This document shows, piece after piece, positions 16,122 to 24,585 of a DNA stretch of 53,392 bases. Positions within the stretch are counted from its first letter, which is position 1, and each line of letters opens with the position of its first letter. Below the pieces are notes generated by a model that did not search any database, was not told where the DNA came from, and worked only from the letters and a program-made list of their open reading frames with translations. Source of the DNA: Alphaproteobacteria bacterium. GTDB taxonomy: Bacteria > Pseudomonadota > Alphaproteobacteria > JAEULC01. The stretch spans positions 1-53,392 of the forward strand of contig JADZDN010000081.1 in assembly GCA_020851015.1 (NCBI GenBank), read 5' to 3'. A program made the position numbers and the translations under genes.

Positions 16122-17126
16122 ATGAAGTCCCTGTCTGTCATCGTGCGGCGGATTCTGTGGTTCCCGCCCACGATTGCGGGGCTGATCGCGCTCACCTTCA
16201 TCGTCTCGCGTGTCATCCCGGCCGACCCGGTCGCCCTCGTTGCCGGCGAGTTCGCGACCAAAGAGCAGGTAGCAGCGCTGCGCGCGCAGCTCGGGCTGGA
16301 CCGGCCGATGTTCGTACAGCTGGCCTGGTATTGCGGCGACGTCATTTCGGGAAATCTCGGACGCAGCCTCTACACGGGTCGGCCGATCGCCGAAGACCTG
16401 CTGACGCGCATTCCGGCGACCCTCGAACTGACCTTCGTCGCGATTATCATCTCCATTACAGGCGGCGTCCTGCTGGGCGTCATCGCGGCCCAATACCACA
16501 ATTCGTGGTTCGACCATGTCCTGCGTCTCGTCACGGTATCGGGCCTGGCCGTAGCGAGCTTTTGGCTTGCGCTGATGCTGCAGCTTCTCTTCACGATGCG
16601 GCTGGGCTGGACGCCGCTGCAAGGTCGGACATCCGGCTATCCGCCGACGCGCATGACGGGTCTCAATCTGGTCGACGCCCTGCTGACTGGCGACCTTACA
16701 GCTATGCTGGACGCCGCGCATCATCTCCTGCTTCCGGCGGTCACGCTGGCGCTGCCCGCGATTGCCATCATCGTGCGCTTCACGCGCGTCGGCGTCCTCG
16801 ATCACATCCAGAGCAACTTCGTGCTCTATCAATCCAGCATGGGCTTTCCGCGCCGCGTGACCATCTGGAAATACGTCCTGCGCAGCGCTATCACCGCCAC
16901 GATAACGCAGATCGGGTTGATCTTCGGCGTGCTGCTCGCAGGCGCCGTCGTCGTGGAGACGGTCTTCACTTGGCCTGGTATCGGTTCCTATGCGGTCGAA
17001 TCGATTATGCAGTCGGACTATAACGCCATTCTCGGCGTGACGATCTGGTCGGGCATCGTATTCTCCATGGTCAACCTGATGGTCGACCTGCTGCACATCT
17101 ACGTCGACCCCCGGCAGAAGGGGTAA
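16122..17126 (+). CDS. ABC importer permease (DppB-like)
   Basis: Inner-membrane permease of 334 residues with the N-terminal helix of the DppB type (ILWFPPTIAGLIALTFIVSR) followed by the usual L-A-G-E/L-G-L-D-R-P segment and five further hydrophobic stretches; the C-terminal part has E-T-V-F-T-W-P-G-I-G, typical of the family. It lies 31 bp after the binding-protein gene and 3 bp before the DppC-like gene. Forms the channel with the next gene product. Confidence 0.9.
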   Translation: MKSLSVIVRRILWFPPTIAGLIALTFIVSRVIPADPVALVAGEFATKEQVAALRAQLGLDRPMFVQLAWYCGDVISGNLGRSLYTGRPIAEDLLTRIPATLELTFVAIIISITGGVLLGVIAAQYHNSWFDHVLRLVTVSGLAVASFWLALMLQLLFTMRLGWTPLQGRTSGYPPTRMTGLNLVDALLTGDLTAMLDAAHHLLLPAVTLALPAIAIIVRFTRVGVLDHIQSNFVLYQSSMGFPRRVTIWKYVLRSAITATITQIGLIFGVLLAGAVVVETVFTWPGIGSYAVESIMQSDYNAILGVTIWSGIVFSMVNLMVDLLHIYVDPRQKG

Positions 17127-17129
17127 GCC

Positions 17130-17996
17130 ATGGGGGCAAGCGAGTCGGCCCGAGTCATCCGGGCGCTATTGCGCGACCCGATGTCGGCGTTCGGGCTCTG
17201 CATCGTCCTCGCCCTGGTTGTGGCTGCCGTCTTTGCACCCTGGCTGGCAACGTACCCGAACGACGTCTGGGAAATTCACACCAAGGAGCGCCTGCTGGCG
17301 CCCTCCGCCGATCATTGGCTGGGCACCGACCGGGTCGGTGGCGACATCTATAGCCGCATCCTGTTCGGTGCCCGCATCACCATCGCCATCGCGACGATTT
17401 CGGTCGGGGTGTCGATGCTGATCGGCGTGCCGATCGGACTCCTGGCGGGCTATTTCGACAATGCCTTCGGCAATTTCCTGATGCGGGTCAGCGATATATT
17501 CCTGGCGGTGCCGCAGGTCGTGCTCGCGATCGCCATCGCGCAGACGCTGGGGCCGTCGCTCGAGAACGTCATCCTGGCGCTGTCGATCACGCACTGGCCG
17601 TTCTGGGCGCGCATCGTGTGCGCCGAGACGCGCTCGCTCAACAACGAGATCTTCGTCGAATCCGCCATCGCGCTCGGCGTATCGCCGCTCAAGGTAATGA
17701 TGCTGCATGTTCTGCCCAACATCTCGTCGGCGATCATCATTCGTACGACTGTCGGTATGGGCGGAACGATCCTGACCGCGGCCGCGCTTGGATTTCTTGG
17801 CCTCGGGCCACCGCCCCCATCGCCAGAATGGGGACGAATGATCTCCGACTCACGCGAGTTTCTGCCCGACGCCTGGTGGTACGCGGGTGCGCCCGGCCTG
17901 GCAATCTTCTTCGTGGTGCTGGGCTTCAACCTGCTGGGAGACGGGTTGCGCGATATCCTCGATCCGCGCGTGTGGCGGGCGTCGAATGGACATTGA
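17130..17996 (+). CDS. ABC importer permease (DppC-like)
   Basis: Second permease, 288 residues. It has the DppC hallmark H-W-L-G-T-D-R-V-G-G-D (near 63-73), the EAA-type loop (E-S-A-I-A-L-G-V-S-P) and the C-terminal F-L-G-L-G-P-P-P-P-S-P-E-W-G segment. About six hydrophobic segments are visible. It overlaps the first ATPase gene by 11 bases, so the set is tightly coupled. Confidence 0.9.
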   Translation: MGASESARVIRALLRDPMSAFGLCIVLALVVAAVFAPWLATYPNDVWEIHTKERLLAPSADHWLGTDRVGGDIYSRILFGARITIAIATISVGVSMLIGVPIGLLAGYFDNAFGNFLMRVSDIFLAVPQVVLAIAIAQTLGPSLENVILALSITHWPFWARIVCAETRSLNNEIFVESAIALGVSPLKVMMLHVLPNISSAIIIRTTVGMGGTILTAAALGFLGLGPPPPSPEWGRMISDSREFLPDAWWYAGAPGLAIFFVVLGFNLLGDGLRDILDPRVWRASNGH

Positions 17997-19017
17997 TCCG
18001 CTGCTGCGCGTCCGCGATCTGGCGGTCACCATCGCCGCCGGCAACGGCACCGCGCAGGTGCTGGACGGCGTCACCCTGGACGTCGGCCGCGGCGAGATCG
18101 TCGGACTCGTGGGAGAAAGCGGCTGCGGCAAGACGACCCTGGCCCGCGCCGTTCTCGGAGTGCTTCCCGGTTCCGCACGAGTTCGCAGCGGCATGATCAC
18201 GTTCGCTGACAAGGATCTCCTGCGCATGCCGCGCGCGGAACTGGCGCGCGATATCCAAGGACGCGCCATCACCTTCATTCCGCAGGATCCGTACAGCTCG
18301 CTCAGCCCGCTCTTCACGGTGGGGGATCAGATTGGCGAGCTGATGAAATGGAGATCGCCGCTCGGCAAAGACGGAAAAACCCGCCTGTCCAAGTCGGAGC
18401 GGCAGTCGCGAGACCGAGAACGGACGCTCGCCCTGCTGCAGGCTGTCCAACTGCCCGACCCCGTCCAGCTGCTCAAGAAGTATCCCCATGAGTTGAGCGG
18501 CGGGCAGCGCCAGCGACTGATGATCGCGATGGCCCTGTTGCCCGAGCCGGCGATGGTGATCGCCGACGAGCCGACGACCGCGCTCGACGTGACGATCCAG
18601 GCGCAGATACTGAAGATGCTGCGCACGATGGTGCGCGAGCGCAACGTCTCGGTGCTGTTCACGACCCACGACTTCGGCACGGCGTACGAGATCTGCGACC
18701 GCGTCACGGTGATGTATGCCGGACAAGAGGTTGAAAGCGCCGATATCGCCTCGTTCTTCGCCCGTCCAGCACATCCGTACACATGGAGCCTGTTGCGAAG
18801 CATCCCGGCGGGACGGCGCCTGCCGGATGGCATCCGCGGCGAGGTGCCGTCCCTGCTGCGTCCGCCGGGCGGATGCCGCTTCCATCCGCGTTGCGCTGCC
18901 GCGGACGATGATTGCCGCGTGCGCCGTCCGCCGAGCGAGGTACTGACTGCGGCTCACAGGGTGCGCTGCTTTCACAAGGTCGAGCAGATGCCATCGGAGC
19001 GCCAGGCGCAGCGATGA
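17986..19017 (+). CDS. ABC importer ATPase (DppD-like)
   Basis: First ATPase of the importer, 343 residues from ATG 17986, which lies inside the end of the permease gene. Walker A GESGCGKT, signature LSGGQRQR, Walker B MVIADEPTTALD, and the switch His in F-T-T-H-D are all present. The C-terminal oligopeptide-transporter domain carries the Cys motif (C-R-F-H-P-R-C, then C-R-V and C-F) seen in DppD/OppD proteins. An insertion between Walker A and the signature (K-W-R-S-P-L-G-K-D-G-K) is longer than usual. Ends in an ATGA overlap with the second ATPase. Confidence 0.9.
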   Translation: MDIDPLLRVRDLAVTIAAGNGTAQVLDGVTLDVGRGEIVGLVGESGCGKTTLARAVLGVLPGSARVRSGMITFADKDLLRMPRAELARDIQGRAITFIPQDPYSSLSPLFTVGDQIGELMKWRSPLGKDGKTRLSKSERQSRDRERTLALLQAVQLPDPVQLLKKYPHELSGGQRQRLMIAMALLPEPAMVIADEPTTALDVTIQAQILKMLRTMVRERNVSVLFTTHDFGTAYEICDRVTVMYAGQEVESADIASFFARPAHPYTWSLLRSIPAGRRLPDGIRGEVPSLLRPPGGCRFHPRCAAADDDCRVRRPPSEVLTAAHRVRCFHKVEQMPSERQAQR

Positions 19018-19985
19018 TCCCGCCGACCAGCAGCATCCTTGCCGTAAACAAGCTGGAGAAGCGCTTTCCGATCCGGAACGATTTCGGCTGGCGCAAGGGC
19101 TGGCTGCGCGCGCTGGACAACGTGACGTTCGATGTCAGGGACGGCGAGGTTCTTGGCCTGGTCGGAGAAAGCGGCAGCGGCAAATCAACCCTCGGCAAGA
19201 CGGTGATGGGCATTCATCGTCCGACCGCAGGCACCGTGCACCTGATGGGGCAAGAGATCTCCGGCCTCTCCACGCGACAGCACCGCGCCGTACGGCGGCA
19301 TCTGCAGTACACATATCAGGATCCCGGCGCCTCTCTGGATCCTCGGTGGCGCATCCGGCGGTCGTTGCTGGAGCCGCTCGTCACGCATACCGATCTGCCG
19401 GCATCCGCGCGCGAAGAGGCCGTGGAGCGCGTGATCTCAGCGGTTGGACTCCTGCCGTCACATCTGGACGTTTACCCGCACGAGCTCAGCGGCGGACAGC
19501 AGCGGCGCGCGGGCCTCGCCCGCGTGCTGGTGCTGCAGCCGAAAGTGCTGATCCTGGATGAGCCGACCTCTGGCCTGGATGTCTCGGTGCAAGCCACGAT
19601 CCTCCGGCTGATCGCCGAATTGAAGGCGACGCTGAACCTGTGCATCGTCTTCATATCGCACGACCTGGCGGTCATCCGACTGATGTGCGATCGCACGGCC
19701 GTCATGTATCTCGGCCGCATTGTGGAAATAGGGGCAACGGAGGCACTGTTCAACAATCCGCGCCATCCCTATAGCCAATCACTTTTGTCGGCTGTTCCGC
19801 AGATCGGCATCCGCCGAGTCACCGACGAGTTCAGCCTCCGCGGCGAGCCGCCGGACCCAGGCAAGCCAATGGAAGGATGCCGCTTCCTGTCGCGCTGCGT
19901 TCACGCGATGGAGATGTGCCGCCAGCGCGAGCCGGACTTGAAGCCGCTTGCTGGCGCTACCGCCGCTGCCTGCCACTTACTCTAA
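19014..19985 (+). CDS. ABC importer ATPase (DppF-like)
   Basis: Second ATPase, 323 residues, starting in the stop of the first. Walker A GESGSGKS, the Y-Q-D-P-G-A-S-L-D-P segment, signature LSGGQQRR, Walker B VLILDEPTSGLD, switch His in F-I-S-H-D-L, and a C-terminal Cys-containing oligopeptide domain (C-R-F-L-S-R-C). Last gene of module B. With the DppD-like protein it drives import by the two permeases. Confidence 0.9.
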   Translation: MIPPTSSILAVNKLEKRFPIRNDFGWRKGWLRALDNVTFDVRDGEVLGLVGESGSGKSTLGKTVMGIHRPTAGTVHLMGQEISGLSTRQHRAVRRHLQYTYQDPGASLDPRWRIRRSLLEPLVTHTDLPASAREEAVERVISAVGLLPSHLDVYPHELSGGQQRRAGLARVLVLQPKVLILDEPTSGLDVSVQATILRLIAELKATLNLCIVFISHDLAVIRLMCDRTAVMYLGRIVEIGATEALFNNPRHPYSQSLLSAVPQIGIRRVTDEFSLRGEPPDPGKPMEGCRFLSRCVHAMEMCRQREPDLKPLAGATAAACHLL

Positions 19986-20598
19986 GTTCATGGTAAATCA
20001 CCTACATCCTCAACGGCGGGTGGCCTGATGCCGTAGGCGTGCATAGCGCAGTCACCGGACCAGCTTCTCTTCCTGACCTTCCGCTCAAACAGCAGGGGTC
20101 GGCTCGACAAAGAGCTTGTCGACTTGAGTAAGGTGTCCTTTGACGGTGACTTGGGCCACGCCGACCAGATGCTCCCCGATCTCGGCCATCTTGAGATAGG
20201 ACGACCGCATGAGGGAAACCGTCAGCGTAAGCTCGTCGTCACACGCTTTCATGAACTCTATGTCGCAACTCCAGACAGCTTTGGAACGGGAGCACAGTTC
20301 GGTCAGAGCCACCCTCTCACCCTATCGCCGGGTTCTTAGGCGAACCACTAGGAATTCCCTACGGCTGGTTGGCGTACGAACCTACGGCATGCGCAAAAGG
20401 ATCGTCGTCCAAATGGGCAACGCCAATCATACTAGTATGGAATTGATCATCAGCGACCTGAACAGCCCGGAAAAGGCATTTTGGCAGGCTCGGATTGTCG
20501 TGTTGAATGCGGCTATCGCAGGCACGGCGTGTGCAGCATCTAGGCATTGCTTTGGACGCTGTTCGCCACTTCCAGCATTCGGCGCGCGCATTGCGGGA
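19986..20598. other. 613-bp gap between convergent modules B and C
   Basis: No recognised gene. A 75-codon minus-strand frame (20085-20312) with a plausible C-terminus (KGHLTQVDKLFVEPTPAV) might be a remnant of a small protein, but I cannot place it and it has no clear Shine-Dalgarno. Transcripts from both sides converge here, so a terminator is expected; I see no strong hairpin with a T-run. Confidence 0.35.
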
Positions 20599-21612
20599 TC
20601 AACTAGCGCACTCGGTTTGAAATTTGCGATTGTTAAGCCGATCCATCAGATACTTGGCGACGAAATAATCGATATGGCTGCCGCCGCCGTTCTTCATAAG
20701 CGTGATCTGGTCGGGCGACGTACGGCCCTTGACCCTGCCCTGGCACAGCTCGAACAGGTCGCCCTTGATGTCGGATGGCTTGATCACGCCCCGCTTGAAC
20801 GGGCCGAGAAATTCGCCCGAGCGCGTTGTCGTCTGGCGATGATCGACGAAGACGTCGGCGCGACGCAGCACATCGTCGTCGGATTCCCGCATTTCGGGCG
20901 TAAACGATCCGACGAGGTCAACGTGGACGCCCGGCTTCAGCAATCGGCCCTTGAGTATCGGCTCGCCGGCCATGGTGGCGCAGGAGATGATGTCGGCCCG
21001 GCTTACCGCTTCGTCCAGGTCGCGCGTCGCGGTCGCGCGGATTCCTTCGCGACCGAGAATCTCCACCAGGCGATCGGCGTTCGCCGCCGTCCGATTCCAG
21101 ATGACAATATTGTCGATCGAGCGCCGGACGCTGCGATGGGCGCGCACGAGATAGGGCGCCAGCAGCCCCGCGCCGACCATCAGGAAGTTCCGCGCGTCTT
21201 GCCGGGCCAGCATGCTGGCGCCGAGCGCCGAATCCGCCGAGGTCTTGCGGAAGATCATCGCTTCGCCGTCGATGACGGCTTCGGTCACGCCCGTTGTCCC
21301 GTTGGCAAAGACATAGAGCGAATTGACATTGGACACGCCATGGCGGGAACGGTTCCGCGGGAACGAGGTCACGATCTTGGTCAGTATTCCTTCCTGCGGC
21401 TGCCAGGCCGGAAGGACGATGACGATGTCTGGATCGCCCCCTGGGTGCGGCTGCTGAAATATCTGCCGGTCCGACATCTTGGGCATGCCGCCGAGATGGG
21501 CTTTGCGGATGGCCTCGATGAGGCCGTCGTAGGCCAACAACTCGTGGACGCGAGCGGCTTCGATCACTTGCACGGTCATCTCCTTGCGGCTTGGCGATGG
21601 TTTGCGAATCAC
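20599..21612 (-). CDS. Ornithine cyclodeaminase / mu-crystallin family protein
   Basis: NAD(P)-dependent enzyme of the OCD/mu-crystallin family, 337 residues. Landmarks are K-I-V-T-S-F-P (substrate Lys), T-E-A-V-I-D-G-E and the Rossmann segment reading V-G-A-G-L-L-A-P-Y, where most family members have G-x-G-x-Q-A. Members include ornithine cyclodeaminase, alanine dehydrogenase, ketimine reductases and opine-type enzymes, so the reaction is probably formation or reduction of a C=N bond next to a carboxylate. GTG 21612 overlaps the upstream gene's stop (GTGA); an ATG at 21579 is also in frame, but the AAGGAG directly touching it is too close to serve it. Cotranscribed with an enolase-superfamily gene and a XRE-cupin regulator. 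Confidence 0.87.
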   Translation of the reverse strand: MIRKPSPSRKEMTVQVIEAARVHELLAYDGLIEAIRKAHLGGMPKMSDRQIFQQPHPGGDPDIVIVLPAWQPQEGILTKIVTSFPRNRSRHGVSNVNSLYVFANGTTGVTEAVIDGEAMIFRKTSADSALGASMLARQDARNFLMVGAGLLAPYLVRAHRSVRRSIDNIVIWNRTAANADRLVEILGREGIRATATRDLDEAVSRADIISCATMAGEPILKGRLLKPGVHVDLVGSFTPEMRESDDDVLRRADVFVDHRQTTTRSGEFLGPFKRGVIKPSDIKGDLFELCQGRVKGRTSPDQITLMKNGGGSHIDYFVAKYLMDRLNNRKFQTECAS

Positions 21613-22766
21613 GCTTTGCAGGCGGCGTAGAGGTGCGGCCGCAGCGCCGCATGGTTGAGGACGACACCCAAGCCCGGCTCCGATGGGATGGGCATGTGCC
21701 CGTCCTGCCGCACCACGGGTGGGCGCTCGAGGACGGAGAGGTAGGAGGGCTCCTTGGCGAAATCGGGAAAATACTCAAGCACCATGAAGTTGGGGATGCA
21801 GGCGGCGAACTGGATGGTCACGGCCGTCGCTAAGTCGCTGCCGTAGTTGTGCGGTGCGACACGAATATTGTGCACCTCGGCCATCGCCGCGATCGCACGT
21901 CCCTCCATCAGTCCGCCCGTATTGCAAATATCGGGCTGGATAATGTCGACGGCGTCGCATTGCAGCAGCCGGTGAAACTGCGGCCGGCCATAGCAACGCT
22001 CGCCGGCGGCGATGGCAATCGGCGTGCTGCGCCTTACCTTGGCGAGGGCGTCCACCGATGACGGATCGACCGGTTCCTCGACGAACAGCAGGTCAAGGTG
22101 GTCGACGCGGCGGCAGATCCGCAGGACCTGGTCCGTGGTCAGCCCCCCACCGAAGTCGAGCATGATCTCGACTCCCGGTCCCACCGCATCGCGCAAGGCG
22201 ACCACGCGGTCGCATACCAGCGGCAGGTACCGTGCATCGAGCCGCCTGCGCGTCGGATGGCGAACCACGGTGACGGGATCGGCAAGGCCGAGCGGGTAAA
22301 ACTTGAGGCTGGTGTACCCGCGCGCAACCGTGGCAACGCCGGCGCGGGCGATATCGTCGGGCGTGTCGCAGCCCATCCACCAGCCGTTGGCATAGACGGG
22401 AAGCTGCTCCCAGATCTGCCCGCCAAGGAGGTCATAGACCGGGGCGCCCAGCGCCTTTCCCTTAATATCCCACAACGCCTGCTCGATCGCGCTCAGCGCC
22501 GAATAGCTGACCGCGCCGCCGTTGCGGGTCCAGAACGACAGGTCGTAGATGTCGTTCCAGATGGCGCCAATCCGCGCCGGATCGCGTCCCAGCACATGTC
22601 GGTCGATCATGCCGCGGATCATCTCGGCGGCGGCGATACCGCCAATGCCGTAGGCGACGCCGGCTTCGCCGATGCCGGTGATCGCGCTGTCAGTCGTGAC
22701 TTCCACCAGTACCGCGCGCCGGTTTCCCGTTGGCACGACATAGATCTTCGCTTCTTCGATCTTCAA
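21609..22766 (-). CDS. Enolase-superfamily (mandelate racemase type) enzyme
   Basis: An enolase-superfamily protein of 385 residues, with the N-terminal capping domain (1-120) and a C-terminal barrel. Candidate catalytic groups are the Lys in S-L-K-F-Y-P and the His in A-P-H-N-Y-G; metal ligands are the Asp in M-L-D-F-G-G, the Glu in V-E-E-P and the Glu in A-G-E-R. The layout resembles acid-sugar dehydratases such as galactonate dehydratase, but the second position after the first metal Asp is Phe-Gly rather than Phe-His. A dehydratase of a sugar acid or other hydroxy acid is the best guess. It lies 16 bp after the regulator gene on the same strand and is coupled to the OCD gene. Confidence 0.87.
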   Translation of the reverse strand: MKIEEAKIYVVPTGNRRAVLVEVTTDSAITGIGEAGVAYGIGGIAAAEMIRGMIDRHVLGRDPARIGAIWNDIYDLSFWTRNGGAVSYSALSAIEQALWDIKGKALGAPVYDLLGGQIWEQLPVYANGWWMGCDTPDDIARAGVATVARGYTSLKFYPLGLADPVTVVRHPTRRRLDARYLPLVCDRVVALRDAVGPGVEIMLDFGGGLTTDQVLRICRRVDHLDLLFVEEPVDPSSVDALAKVRRSTPIAIAAGERCYGRPQFHRLLQCDAVDIIQPDICNTGGLMEGRAIAAMAEVHNIRVAPHNYGSDLATAVTIQFAACIPNFMVLEYFPDFAKEPSYLSVLERPPVVRQDGHMPIPSEPGLGVVLNHAALRPHLYAACKA

Positions 22767-22781
22767 TTCTTGCCCAATCGA

Positions 22782-23444
22782 TTAGGCGGTCACGACCCAG
22801 AGAACGACGGCGTCGGTCGGTCCTGTCGATATGACTGCATGGCCCATCGTCCCGTCGAGATATATGGAATCGCCGGGCTTGAGGTCGACTGGTTCGTAGT
22901 GCTCCGAATAGATCCGCGCCTTGCCTTTCAGGATGTAAGCGAACTCCTCGCCGTCGTGGTGCATCCATCCGTCGAACGCACTTAGCGAGCGGGCGGTGAT
23001 GCTCGAGCGGAACGGCAGCATGCGCTTGCTGGCAAGATCGGCGTTGAGCAGCTCGTGCCGATGCGTCGGCGTCACGTGCCGGCGGCCCGTTCCTTTGCGC
23101 GTGATGCTGCGGCGGCCGGTTGCCGACTGAGGGTGCTCGGCCGAGAACAGGTCGGCGATATCGACGCCGAAGCCCCGGGCGATCTTCTGCAACACCTCGA
23201 AGGTCGGCGACATCTGTCGATTCTCGATCTTCGACAGCGTCGAGCGGGCAAGCCTGGTCTTCTCGGCGGCGTTTGCAAGCGTCCAGTCGCGTTGCATGCG
23301 CATCGCTTTCAGCCGTTTTCCCAGGTCGATCGGCTCGGCCGTGCTGGATGCACCGGAACGCGTCTTTCTCGTGATGCGGATCATTTCGCCGTGGCCGTCG
23401 GCGGGCCGGTTCCTGGACGAACGGGCAAAGCGCACGGAATCCAT
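22782..23444 (-). CDS. XRE-family regulator with C-terminal cupin
   Basis: Regulator of 220 residues: an XRE helix-turn-helix at about 40-97 (T-L-A-N-A-A-E-K-T-R-L-A-R-S-T-L-S-K-I-E-N) and a cupin domain at about 140-218 (W-M-H-H-D-G-E-E-F-A-Y-I-L-K-G, then L-K-P-G-D-S-I-Y-L). This SutR/PuuR-like arrangement typically senses small molecules or amines. ATG 23444 is preceded by TAGGTAGG; an internal ATG at 23384 would shorten it by 20 poorly conserved residues. It is the first gene of the leftward operon and divergent from the GhrA-like gene; the repeated motif between them is the obvious operator candidate. Confidence 0.88.
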   Translation of the reverse strand: MDSVRFARSSRNRPADGHGEMIRITRKTRSGASSTAEPIDLGKRLKAMRMQRDWTLANAAEKTRLARSTLSKIENRQMSPTFEVLQKIARGFGVDIADLFSAEHPQSATGRRSITRKGTGRRHVTPTHRHELLNADLASKRMLPFRSSITARSLSAFDGWMHHDGEEFAYILKGKARIYSEHYEPVDLKPGDSIYLDGTMGHAVISTGPTDAVVLWVVTA

Positions 23445-23567
23445 CCTACCTACTCACCCCTAGCATTGTTCTACGAGTGACATAGCCTCGAGCGGCCCTC
23501 GCGCACAACCGCGATCTCGCGGCCAAGGCCGTCGTCGCTCCGTCGCGCGCCGGCATTGACGTCTCCT

Positions 23568-23606
23568 ACTTTACGATAGTAGCCTAAAGTTTCCGATAGT
23601 AAACTT
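23568..23606. promoter_or_regulatory. Operator-like repeat: two TTTMCGATAGTA sites, 20 bp apart
   Basis: TTTACGATAGTA (23570-23581) and TTTCCGATAGTA (23590-23601) are direct repeats exactly 20 bases apart, two helical turns. Each also sits in an inverted repeat: ACTTTA/TAAAGT (23568-23573 and 23585-23590) and AAGTTT/AAACTT (23587-23592 and 23601-23606). The patch is AT-rich against a GC-rich background and lies between the divergent XRE-cupin and GhrA-like genes, just before the latter. Binding by the XRE-cupin regulator is inferred. Confidence 0.6.
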
Positions 23607-23625
23607 CGGGTCGCGGAACGGCAAC

Positions 23626-24549
23626 GTGCCAACGCTTCTCCTGATCTCCAGCCAGCAGCCGTGGCCGGTCGAGCTGAACCGGCACATGCCGGAACTGACG
23701 GTACGGCGCTTTCCCGATATCGGCGATCCGGCCTCGATCGACTATGCGCTGGTATGGATGCCCGATCCCGGCCTGCTCAAGACGCTGCCGAACCTCAAGG
23801 CGATCTTCTCGATTGCCGCCGGCGTCGATCACATCCTGCGCGATCCCGATCTGCCCAAGGGCATCCCGATCGTCCGGATGAGCGATCCCTATCAAGCCGC
23901 CATGATGAGCGAATACGCCATCATGGCGGTGCGTTGGTTCCACCGCGGGATGCATGATCTGAGGCGTGCGCAGCAAGAAGCGCGCTGGACCGAGCCGCCG
24001 GTGGCCTATACGCCCGATTTCGCGGTCGGCGTTCTCGGCCTCGGCGACATCGGCCGGGAAATCGCCGCGCGGCTGCGCACCTTCGGCTTTCAGGTCCACG
24101 GCTGGACAAGGACCCCGCGCCGCATCGAGGACATTGTCTGCCATCATGGGCCTGACGGGCTGATGGCAATGCTCCCAAAATGCCGCTACGTGGTCAATGT
24201 GCTGCCGGCGACGGCCACGACACGCGGCCTGCTCGATGCCAGGCGCTTCGCCGCGATGCCGCGTGGCGCCTTCCTGGTGAATCTCGGCCGCGGCATGCAT
24301 GTGGTGGACGACGATCTGCTCGCCGCCCTGGACAGGCGCCACCTTGCGGGCGCCTTCCTCGACGTCTTTGTGCAGGAGCCGCTGCCGGGCACGCATCCCT
24401 ATTGGCGCCATCCCAATGTGACGGTGACGCCGCACATGGCAGGCGAGCTGCTGCCCCGCACGGCCGCGAAGTCCGTGGCGGCGGCGATCAAGCAACACAT
24501 GGCCGGCGAGGCGCTGGGTCATGTCTTCGAATCTTCCCGGGGCTACTGA
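23626..24549 (+). CDS. GhrA-like 2-hydroxyacid dehydrogenase
   Basis: NAD(P)H-dependent D-2-hydroxyacid dehydrogenase, 307 residues, of the glyoxylate/hydroxypyruvate reductase A type. It has the short N-terminal domain of GhrA, the Rossmann motif G-V-L-G-L-G-D-I-G, and the catalytic triad Arg (V-N-L-G-R-G), Glu (V-Q-E-P-L-P) and His (V-T-P-H-M-A). The start is a GTG at 23626 without a strong Shine-Dalgarno, only 20 bases after the operator-like repeats, so the transcript leader must be very short. It lies 36 bp before the importer genes. A likely role is reduction of a 2-keto acid released by the dehydratase or OCD-family enzymes. Confidence 0.86.
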   Translation: MPTLLLISSQQPWPVELNRHMPELTVRRFPDIGDPASIDYALVWMPDPGLLKTLPNLKAIFSIAAGVDHILRDPDLPKGIPIVRMSDPYQAAMMSEYAIMAVRWFHRGMHDLRRAQQEARWTEPPVAYTPDFAVGVLGLGDIGREIAARLRTFGFQVHGWTRTPRRIEDIVCHHGPDGLMAMLPKCRYVVNVLPATATTRGLLDARRFAAMPRGAFLVNLGRGMHVVDDDLLAALDRRHLAGAFLDVFVQEPLPGTHPYWRHPNVTVTPHMAGELLPRTAAKSVAAAIKQHMAGEALGHVFESSRGY

Positions 24550-24585
24550 CCCGGTGCGAGCCAACAACCCGAAGGAGGAGATGAC

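Noticed and set aside
20209..21630. 473-codon plus-strand open frame
   Set aside because: It is antisense to the OCD-family gene, has no recognisable domains, and the minus-strand protein shows clear family motifs.
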